Assembly: GCA_964634325.1 (NCBI GenBank)
Contig: CAZWJF010000006.1
Coordinates: forward strand, 138,336 to 202,335
DNA length: 64,000 nt
Source of the DNA: JAJXWB01 sp964634325
GTDB lineage: Bacteria > Pseudomonadota > Alphaproteobacteria > Rhizobiales > Beijerinckiaceae
Reading direction: 5' to 3'
Shown piece by piece: positions 50,771 through 58,202 of the stretch; position 1 is the stretch's first letter; the number at the start of each line of letters is the position of its first letter. Below the pieces are notes generated by a model that was not told the origin of the DNA, did not search any database, and saw only the letters and a list, made by a program, of their open reading frames with translations. Position numbers and translations under genes: made by a program.

Positions 50771-52521
50771 GCGACGACGACATCATCCGTTTGGTCGACG
50801 ACGAAGCGCCCTCGCCGGCGCGGCACGACGCGAAGGCGTGGAAGGTTGCGATCATCGACGACGACCCCGCCGTGCACGACGGCACGCGTTTCGCCCTTTA
50901 CGACTACGAACTCAATGGAGATGGCATCGAACTCGTCTCGGCCTATTCGGCGGCCGAAGGGCGTGAGCTTCTGATTGCTCATCCCGACATCGCGGTCATT
51001 CTGCTCGACGTCGTGATGGAATCGGACCGCGCCGGGCTGGAACTCGTCAACATGATCCGGCGCGAGCTGAAGAACGACGCCGTACGAATCATCCTGCGCA
51101 CCGGTCAGCCGGGACAGGCGCCGGAGCGACAGGTGATCGTCGACTATGACATTAACGACTATAAGGCCAAGACCGAGCTGACCGCGGACAAGCTCTTCAC
51201 GTCGCTCACCGCTGCGCTGCGTAGCCACATGCAATTGCGCGCAATGATCGAGACGCGTCGCGGACTGGAAATCATCATTGACGCGACCCCGACCCTGTTC
51301 GATTTCCGCTCGATGCAGCGTCTTGCCGAGGGGGTGCTGACGCAGGTCGCATCTTTGCTCGCAGTCGATTGCGAGGGTATCCTCATCTTGCGTGATCTGG
51401 GTTCAGGCGGCCGGCGTCTCGCCGTGCTCGCGGGCTCCGGCGTCTATCGCGAATGCGCGGGCGCCAACGATCTTGAGTGGCTCGATCGCGAGCTGGTCGA
51501 GCTGGTCGACCAGGCGTTTTCTTCCCGCAGTACGAAATTCAGCGAGCGCCGCACCGTTCTTTACGTTTCGACGCACAGCGGGGCGGAGGTCGTGGTGTTC
51601 CTGGAGGCCGGCAAGCGTTTGACCGACACGGATCGCGCATTGATCGAAGTCTTTTCAAGCCGCCTGTCCATCGCCTTCGATAATGTGGTGCTCTATTCGC
51701 AGCTTGAACAAGCCAACGCCGATCTCGAGCAACGCGTGGAGGCGCGTACGGGCGAGCTGTTGGCCGCCAATCGCAGGCTGGAGGCGCAATGGCGTCGTGT
51801 GAGGCAGGTCAACGACTTTCAGAGCGAGGTGCTTGGCAAGGTGGCGCACGACCTCAAGAATCCGCTCAATGTCATCCTCGGGCGCTCGGAGATTCTCGAG
51901 GAATTGTTCTCGCGCGAGTCTGAAAGCGGAGGCCGCAACGCGATGTCGCAATTGCGGCATATACGTTCCTCCGCGCTACGCCTGACTTCAATGATCGACG
52001 AACTGATCGCAGACGCGATGAATGATGCGTTGGACATTTCCGTCCGCAACGAGACCGTCGATCTCGCAGCGATCGTGCGCGACGTCGTCGAGGCGAACAG
52101 GCCGCTCGCAGACCGGAAAGGCCAAGATATCGAGGTCGCGGTATCCGGCGGACTGGCGACGGAATGCGACCCCGAGCGGATTCGAGAGGCCATCGACAAC
52201 CTCGTCAGCAACGCCGTGAAATATTCGCAGATTGGCGGCGCAATTCGCATCGAGGCCGTGGCGACCGAAGAGGGCAACGTCGTGAAGGTCACGGATTCCG
52301 GCCCCGGTTTCATGCCTGAGGATATGTCCCGGCTGTTCGGGCGATTCCAGCGCCTGTCGGCCAAGCCGACGGGTGGAGAGACGTCGACAGGCCTTGGCCT
52401 TTCGATCGTGAAGAAGATCGTGGATCTGCACGACGGGTCCATCGCGGTCACACAAGGGGAGACGGGCGGCGCATCCATCTCCATCCGGCTGAAGGCCGCG
52501 CGCAACGGAACGAGGTCATGA
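50767..52521 (+). CDS. soluble REC-DUF3369-histidine kinase hybrid
   Basis: A 584-residue cytoplasmic protein: receiver domain (residues about 25-150, Asp81 in ILLDVVMES), a DUF3369 sensory region (about 160-325), a coiled coil (QLEQANADLEQRVEARTGELL), then HisKA (GKVAHDLKNPLNVILGRSE, His361) and HATPase (NLVSNAVKYS, DSGPGF, TGLGLSIVKKI). A receiver at the N-terminus of a kinase suggests it is phosphorylated by the upstream membrane kinase and then relays to the REC-cyclase. No membrane segment seen. Coupled by 4-bp overlaps on both sides. Confidence 0.86.
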   Translation: MSDDDIIRLVDDEAPSPARHDAKAWKVAIIDDDPAVHDGTRFALYDYELNGDGIELVSAYSAAEGRELLIAHPDIAVILLDVVMESDRAGLELVNMIRRELKNDAVRIILRTGQPGQAPERQVIVDYDINDYKAKTELTADKLFTSLTAALRSHMQLRAMIETRRGLEIIIDATPTLFDFRSMQRLAEGVLTQVASLLAVDCEGILILRDLGSGGRRLAVLAGSGVYRECAGANDLEWLDRELVELVDQAFSSRSTKFSERRTVLYVSTHSGAEVVVFLEAGKRLTDTDRALIEVFSSRLSIAFDNVVLYSQLEQANADLEQRVEARTGELLAANRRLEAQWRRVRQVNDFQSEVLGKVAHDLKNPLNVILGRSEILEELFSRESESGGRNAMSQLRHIRSSALRLTSMIDELIADAMNDALDISVRNETVDLAAIVRDVVEANRPLADRKGQDIEVAVSGGLATECDPERIREAIDNLVSNAVKYSQIGGAIRIEAVATEEGNVVKVTDSGPGFMPEDMSRLFGRFQRLSAKPTGGETSTGLGLSIVKKIVDLHDGSIAVTQGETGGASISIRLKAARNGTRS

Positions 52522-53432
52522 GCAATCAGATGATCTTCGTCGTCGACGATGACGCCGACGCGCGCGAGATGGTGGGCGACTATCTGCGGATGCACGGCTT
52601 CGATGCGACGCTGTGTGACGGTGGCGTTGAACTACGTGATGCGCTTCGGAACGCGACGCCCGATCTCGTCGTGCTCGACCTCAACATGCCCGGCGAGGAC
52701 GGGCTGTCGCTCATACGCCATCTGAAGCAGAATTTCGGTTGCCCGGTCATCATGTTGACTGCGACGGCGAGTACGATCGACCGCGTCGTAGGGCTTGAAC
52801 TTGGGGCCGACGACTATATCGCCAAGCCTTGCGAGTTGCGCGAACTCGTCGCGCGAATTCGTTCGATTCTCCGACGCATCAAGTGGTCGCCGGCGCGCAC
52901 CTCCGAGCGGCGCCTTGCCGCCATCGTCGCCTTCGATCTCGTGGATTTCACGCGTTTCGTTCACGAGGACGAATCCGGAACGCTGGCCGCTCTCGACCGC
53001 ATCTTTGCCGAAGTGGTGGTCCCGACGCTCGTTCAGTGGCACGGCGTCCTGTTCAAGATGCTCGGCGACGGCGCGCTTGTGGAGTTTCCGAGCGTGGTCG
53101 ACGCTATGGAATGGGCGGTCGAATTCCAGACGATCATGTCCCAGCGACAGGAATCGGCGGCCGAACGCGGTGGCATGAGATTCCGCGTCGGCGTGGCGGT
53201 AGGCGACGTGATCGTCAGCCAGCTCGACCGGTTGGGCGAGGGCGTTGCGCTTGCGGCGCGCGCGCAGGAAATAGCGAGCCCTGCCGGCATCGCCGTGACG
53301 GAGCAGGCCTACCAGTTTCTGCGGGGGCGCACTTCGATCGAGGTGGACGACGCCGGCGTGAAGCAGCTCAAGAATATCGCCACGCCGATGCGCATCTGGA
53401 CATGGCCGCCGGGAAGTTCGCGGCGCCCCTAG
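52518..53432 (+). CDS. response regulator with class III nucleotide cyclase output domain
   Basis: A 304-residue protein: receiver (VVDDDADARE, Asp54 in VVLDLNMPG, Thr/Ala and Lys in TATAS and AKPCE) fused to a class III adenylate/guanylate cyclase domain from about residue 132. Compared with the canonical residues, both metal-binding Asp (140, 184), the purine-binding Lys180 and Asp237, and Arg248 are present, but the transition-state Asn is Ala244 (GEGVALAARA). It may be an active cyclase with altered kinetics, or a binding-only output. Fourth gene of the operon. Confidence 0.87.
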   Translation: MSNQMIFVVDDDADAREMVGDYLRMHGFDATLCDGGVELRDALRNATPDLVVLDLNMPGEDGLSLIRHLKQNFGCPVIMLTATASTIDRVVGLELGADDYIAKPCELRELVARIRSILRRIKWSPARTSERRLAAIVAFDLVDFTRFVHEDESGTLAALDRIFAEVVVPTLVQWHGVLFKMLGDGALVEFPSVVDAMEWAVEFQTIMSQRQESAAERGGMRFRVGVAVGDVIVSQLDRLGEGVALAARAQEIASPAGIAVTEQAYQFLRGRTSIEVDDAGVKQLKNIATPMRIWTWPPGSSRRP

Positions 53433-53603
53433 CGCGTCCACCCGCATCGCGTCGCAATCACAAATTCGGTACGACCGCCTTCGCGTCGGCGATGGCGGCC
53501 GGCCGGTCCGACTTTATGAAATCCTTATAGTCGCCAATCGCCTTCCGTATCGACCCCTGATGCGACTGCGACCTACACAGGCCCTTCTTGACAGGAGGGC
53601 GAG

Positions 53604-53687
53604 ATGTCCGACTTCGCTTATGCAGGATTGGGTCTGCTTCTCATCGCGCTGATGGGTCTTTACGCCCGTGCGCTCGAACGCTTGTGA
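53604..53687 (+). CDS. 27-residue membrane miniprotein upstream of kdpF
   Basis: A 27-codon ORF with a strong AGGAGGG seven bases before its ATG. It is one hydrophobic helix (FAYAGLGLLLIALMGLYARAL) ending in ERL. It lies 8 bp before kdpF. It resembles KdpF in size and topology but not in its conserved PERF end, and is likely translated as the first gene of the kdp operon. Function unknown. Confidence 0.6.
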   Translation: MSDFAYAGLGLLLIALMGLYARALERL

Positions 53688-53695
53688 GGCCGGGC

Positions 53696-53782
53696 ATGTT
53701 CGAGGCCGCACTTGGGCTGATCGTGGCTCTTTCGTTGGCGACCTATCTCGTCGCAGCCCTTCTCATGCCCGAACGCTTCTGA
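53696..53782 (+). CDS. kdpF: K+-transporting ATPase stabilising subunit KdpF
   Basis: A 28-residue single-helix peptide (LGLIVALSLATYLVAALLM) ending in the conserved PERF. KdpF stabilises the KdpABC complex. It lies 13 bp before kdpA and is too short for most gene finders. Confidence 0.88.
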   Translation: MFEAALGLIVALSLATYLVAALLMPERF

Positions 53783-53795
53783 TCCGGGGACTATC

Positions 53796-55505
53796 ATGAC
53801 TTTCGCCGGCTTGGCGCAGATTGCGCTTGTCTTCGCGCTCGTATTGGCCGCCGCGGTTCCACTCGGCTGCTACATGGCCGCGTTGTTCGATAGCGGTCGA
53901 TCGATTGGTCCTGCGCCAGTGCGATGGTTTGAAGCCGGCTGGTATCGCATCGCCGGGGTCGACCCCGGGCGGGAGCAGAGTTGGTCGGCCTATACGCTGT
54001 CGATGCTGGCGTTCAGCGTGTTCGGCTTTGCGAGCCTCTACGCCATCCTGCGGCTGCAAGCGTTCCTGCCATTCAATCCGCAGGGGTTCGATGGGCTTGC
54101 GCCGGATCTGGCCTTCAACACCGCGATCAGCTTCCTTACCAACACGAATTGGCAGGCCTATTCCGGCGAGACGACGATGAGCCATTTCTCGCAGATGGCG
54201 GGTCTTGCCGTGCACAACTTTCTGTCGGCGGCGACAGGCGTCGCGCTGGCCGTCGCCGTCACGCGCGCGTTTGCGCGATCGAAAGCCGGTTCGCTCGGCA
54301 ATTTCTGGGTCGATCTCACGCGCGCCACGCTCTTTCTGTTCCTTCCCTTCTCCCTTGTCGTCGCCGTGGCGTTGCTTGCGCTCGGCGTACCGCAGACGAT
54401 GAGCGCCGCGGTCGACGCCGTGACGCTTGAGGGCGCGAAACAGGCGATCGCGGTTGGACCGGTGGCGAGCCAGGAAGCGATCAAGATGCTCGGCACCAAT
54501 GGCGGCGGCTTCTTCAACGCCAATTCCGCCCATCCGTTCGAGAACCCGAGCGCTCTGTCGAACGCGCTTGAGATTTGGGCGATGCTCGTCGTCTCGACGG
54601 CATTGCCGATTGCTTTCGGGCGCATGGTCGGCGCGCGGCGACAGGGTTACGCGTTGCTCGGCGCCATGGCGGTCCTGTTGATCGCTGGCGTGCTCGTCGT
54701 CTACGGGGCCGAGACGTCCGGAAATCCTCTGTTTGCAAAGCTCGGCCTCGATCCTTCCTTCGGCAATATGGAAGGCAAGGAGGTGCGCTTCGGCCAGGCG
54801 ATGACCGCCATGTTCGTCGCGGTTACGACCGGGCTGTCTTGCGGCGCGGTCAACGCCATGCACGACGCTCTGACCCCGCTCGGCGGGCTTGCTCCGCTGT
54901 TTCTGATCCAGCTCGGCGAGGTGCTGCCCGGCGGCGTCGGCTCGGGACTTTACGGTATGATCGTCTTCGCCGTACTCGCAGTGTTCGTGGCCGGGCTGAT
55001 GGTCGGCCGCACGCCGGAATTTCTCGGCAAGAAGATCGAGGCGCGCGAGATGAAGCTCGCGATGCTCGCCGTGTTGATTCTGCCGCTCGCGATCCTCGGC
55101 TTCTCGGCCGCTTCCGCCATGCTGCCGGCGGCTTTGGCCAGTCTCGCCAATGCGGGCCCGCACGGCCTCAGCGAAATCCTCTACGCCTATTCGTCCGCCG
55201 CCGGCAACAATGGTTCGGCCTTCGCCGGCCTCAACGCCAATACGCCCTGGTTCAATATCACGACGGGGATCGCCATGGCGCTGGGACGCTTCGGTTACGT
55301 CGTGCCGGTGATGGCGATGGCCGGCTCGCTCGCCGCCAAGACGCGCGCGCCCGCGTCGGCCGGCACCTTCCCGACCGACGGGCCGCTGTTCGTCGGGTTG
55401 CTCGTCGGCGTGATCGTCATTCTCGGCGGCCTGCAATTCTTCCCGGCGCTCGCGCTCGGGCCGGTGGTCGAGCACTTCCTGATGCTCGCAGGAAGAACCT
55501 TCTGA
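53796..55505 (+). CDS. kdpA: K+-transporting ATPase subunit KdpA
   Basis: A 569-residue channel-like subunit with about ten helices. K+ selectivity loops resemble those of K+ channels (for example TNGGGFFNANSAHPFENP and GNNGSAFAGLNANTPW). Forms KdpFABC, the high-affinity ATP-driven K+ pump induced under K+ limitation. Confidence 0.96.
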   Translation: MTFAGLAQIALVFALVLAAAVPLGCYMAALFDSGRSIGPAPVRWFEAGWYRIAGVDPGREQSWSAYTLSMLAFSVFGFASLYAILRLQAFLPFNPQGFDGLAPDLAFNTAISFLTNTNWQAYSGETTMSHFSQMAGLAVHNFLSAATGVALAVAVTRAFARSKAGSLGNFWVDLTRATLFLFLPFSLVVAVALLALGVPQTMSAAVDAVTLEGAKQAIAVGPVASQEAIKMLGTNGGGFFNANSAHPFENPSALSNALEIWAMLVVSTALPIAFGRMVGARRQGYALLGAMAVLLIAGVLVVYGAETSGNPLFAKLGLDPSFGNMEGKEVRFGQAMTAMFVAVTTGLSCGAVNAMHDALTPLGGLAPLFLIQLGEVLPGGVGSGLYGMIVFAVLAVFVAGLMVGRTPEFLGKKIEAREMKLAMLAVLILPLAILGFSAASAMLPAALASLANAGPHGLSEILYAYSSAAGNNGSAFAGLNANTPWFNITTGIAMALGRFGYVVPVMAMAGSLAAKTRAPASAGTFPTDGPLFVGLLVGVIVILGGLQFFPALALGPVVEHFLMLAGRTF

Positions 55506-55516
55506 GGACGCAACTC

Positions 55517-57571
55517 ATGTCGAAGAAAGCAACCGAGCCCGGTCTGTTCGACCGGCGGATCGCATCGCAAGCCGCTTTCGACGCCCTGCGCAAACTCGAT
55601 CCGCGCCAGCTTGCGCACAATCCCGTGATCTTCGTCACCGAAGTCGTCGCCGCGCTCGTCACAATTCTCTGGCTGCGTGATTGGCGCGACGGCGCAGGCG
55701 ATCCGTTCTTCTCCGGACAGATCGCGGTCTGGCTCTGGTTCACCGTACTGTTCGCCACGTTCGCCGAAGCGGTCGCGGAAGGGCGCGGCAAAGCGCAGGC
55801 CGCGGCATTGCGCGCGACGCGCAGCGATACGCATGCAAAGCGCTATCTCGATCCCGCCGATCTCGGCGGCCTCTACAACGGCGTGAATGCGCTCGATCTG
55901 AAACTTGGCGACGTCGTGCTGGTGGAGGCCGGCGACATCATTCCCTGCGACGGCGAGATCGTCGAAGGCGTGGCCTCGGTCAACGAATCCGCGATCACGG
56001 GCGAATCCGCTCCGGTCATTCGTGAGTCCGGCGGCGACCGTTCCGCTGTCACCGGCGGCACGACGGTTCTGTCCGACTGGATCAAGGTGCGCGTCACGGC
56101 TGCGCCGGGCTCGACCTTCATCGACCGCATGATCGCCCTGGTCGAAGGCGCGGAGCGGCAGAAGACGCCGAACGAACTGGCGCTGTCGATCCTGCTCGCC
56201 GGCATGACGCTGATCTTCCTGTTCGCTGTCGTCACGCTCTGGGGCCTTGCTGGCTATTCCGGCACGATCGTTTCAGTCGTCGTGCTGGTCGCATTGCTCG
56301 TCACGCTCATCCCAACGACGATCGGCGGCCTCTTGTCGGCGATCGGCATCGCCGGCATGGACCGGCTCATCCGATTCAATGTGATCGCCACCTCCGGCCG
56401 TGCGGTCGAGGCGGCGGGCGATGTCGACACGCTGCTGCTCGACAAGACCGGGACGATCACTTTCGGCAATCGCATGGCCAGCGAGTTTCTGCCGGTCGCC
56501 GGCCTCAGCGCGCGCAATCTCGCCGAAGCCGCGCTTGCCGCGAGCCTCGGCGACGAGACGCCGGAAGGGCGCTCCATCGTGGCGCTGGCCAAGGGCGAAT
56601 ACGGCCTGGCCGAACCCGATTTTGGCGGCGTCGCTCCGACCATCGTGCCCTTCGCCGCACAGACACGCATTTCCGGCCTCGACGTCGGCGCCCGCTCGGT
56701 GCGCAAGGGCGCAATCGACGCCGTTCTGCGCTATGCCGGCGCGCCAGCGGACAAGGCGCCGCCGGAATTCCAGCAGGCTGTCGACCGGGTGTCGCGCTCC
56801 GGCGGCACGCCGCTCGCCGTCGCCGAGAATGGCCTCCTGCTCGGGGTCATTCATCTGAAGGACGTGGTCAAGCCAGGCATCAAGGAGCGCTTCGCGGCGC
56901 TGCGCGCCATGGGCATCCGCACCGTCATGGTCACAGGCGACAATCCATTGACGGCGGCGGCCATCGCGTCGGAAGCGGGCGTCGACGATTTTCTCGCGGA
57001 GGCCACGCCCGAGGACAAGCTGAAATTCATTCGCCGGGAGCAGACCGGCGGGCGGCTTATCGCCATGTGCGGCGACGGAACGAACGACGCGCCTGCGCTG
57101 GCGCAGGCCGACGTCGGCGTCGCCATGCAGACCGGAACGCAGGCCGCGCGCGAGGCCGGCAACATGGTCGACCTCGATTCCAATCCGACCAAGCTCATCG
57201 AGATCGTGGAGATCGGCAAGCAGCTCCTGATGACGCGCGGCTCGTTGACGACCTTCTCCATCGCCAACGACGTCGCCAAGTATTTTGCGATCCTGCCGGC
57301 CCTGTTCGTCGCGACCTATCCGCAACTCGGCGCGCTCAACGTCATGCGACTGTCTTCGCCGCAATCGGCCATCCTGTCGGCGGTTATTTTCAATGCGCTG
57401 ATCATCGTCGCGCTGATCCCGCTGGCGCTCAAGGGCGTCGCTTACCGGCCGATCGGCGCAGCTGCGCTCCTGCGCCGCAACCTGCTCGTCTATGGCGTCG
57501 GCGGCCTCATCCTGCCGTTCGTCGGCATCAAGGCCATCGACATGATCGTCGCCGCCCTGCATCTGGCGTGA
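55517..57571 (+). CDS. kdpB: K+-transporting ATPase subunit KdpB
   Basis: A 684-residue P-type ATPase with the phosphorylation motif LLLDKTGTITFGN, TGESAP actuator loop and CGDGTNDAPALAQADVG hinge. The catalytic subunit of KdpFABC. The open frame continues 942 bp upstream inside kdpA; ATG at 55517 is the family start. Confidence 0.97.
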   Translation: MSKKATEPGLFDRRIASQAAFDALRKLDPRQLAHNPVIFVTEVVAALVTILWLRDWRDGAGDPFFSGQIAVWLWFTVLFATFAEAVAEGRGKAQAAALRATRSDTHAKRYLDPADLGGLYNGVNALDLKLGDVVLVEAGDIIPCDGEIVEGVASVNESAITGESAPVIRESGGDRSAVTGGTTVLSDWIKVRVTAAPGSTFIDRMIALVEGAERQKTPNELALSILLAGMTLIFLFAVVTLWGLAGYSGTIVSVVVLVALLVTLIPTTIGGLLSAIGIAGMDRLIRFNVIATSGRAVEAAGDVDTLLLDKTGTITFGNRMASEFLPVAGLSARNLAEAALAASLGDETPEGRSIVALAKGEYGLAEPDFGGVAPTIVPFAAQTRISGLDVGARSVRKGAIDAVLRYAGAPADKAPPEFQQAVDRVSRSGGTPLAVAENGLLLGVIHLKDVVKPGIKERFAALRAMGIRTVMVTGDNPLTAAAIASEAGVDDFLAEATPEDKLKFIRREQTGGRLIAMCGDGTNDAPALAQADVGVAMQTGTQAAREAGNMVDLDSNPTKLIEIVEIGKQLLMTRGSLTTFSIANDVAKYFAILPALFVATYPQLGALNVMRLSSPQSAILSAVIFNALIIVALIPLALKGVAYRPIGAAALLRRNLLVYGVGGLILPFVGIKAIDMIVAALHLA

Positions 57572-57581
57572 GGAACACAGC

Positions 57582-58187
57582 ATGCTTCAGGAACTGCGCC
57601 CGGCCCTTGTGCTGACATTGCTTTTCACGCTCGTGACCGGGATCGCCTATCCGTTCGCGGTGACGGGCTTCGCCCAGGCCGTCTTGCCCGCGCAGGCCAA
57701 CGGCGGCCTGGTCTTCCGAAACGGCGTGGCGATCGGCTCCGCGTTGATAGGCCAGAATTTCGAGTCCGCCCGCTATTTCCGCGGCCGTCCGTCTGCGACC
57801 AATGCGCCCGACCCCAAGGATTCGAGCAAGACGGTCGATGCGCCCTACAACGCAGCCAATTCAGGGGCGGCCAATCTCGGACCGACGTCGAAGGCCTTGA
57901 TGGAGCGTCTGACGAAGGACGCGGTCGACTGGCGCGCGCTGGCCGGCGTTGGCTTAATTCCCGGCGACGCGATTACGACTTCCGCGTCCGGCCTCGACCC
58001 CGACATTTCGCCGCAGACCGCGCTGGCGCAAGCGGCCTCCGTGGCGAAAGCGCGCAACCTGCCGCCCCAGCGCGTGCGGGCGATGATCGAAAACGCGATC
58101 GAACGGCCACTGTTCGGCCTTCTCGGCGAGCCCCGCGTCAATGTTCTCAGGCTCAACCTTGATCTGGATCGAACGAGCGCAGACTGA
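57582..58187 (+). CDS. kdpC: K+-transporting ATPase subunit KdpC
   Basis: A 201-residue protein with one N-terminal membrane helix (LVLTLLFTLVTGIAYPFAVTG) and the conserved GLVFRNGVAIGSALIGQNF, ARYFRGRPSA and DPDISPQTALAQA. Assembles with KdpA and KdpB. Confidence 0.95.
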   Translation: MLQELRPALVLTLLFTLVTGIAYPFAVTGFAQAVLPAQANGGLVFRNGVAIGSALIGQNFESARYFRGRPSATNAPDPKDSSKTVDAPYNAANSGAANLGPTSKALMERLTKDAVDWRALAGVGLIPGDAITTSASGLDPDISPQTALAQAASVAKARNLPPQRVRAMIENAIERPLFGLLGEPRVNVLRLNLDLDRTSAD

Positions 58188-58202
58188 GTAAGATCGCGGG
58201 AA

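Noticed and set aside
53763..55475. 570-codon open frame on the minus strand
   Set aside because: Mirror frame of kdpA, with charged repetitive composition and no domain.
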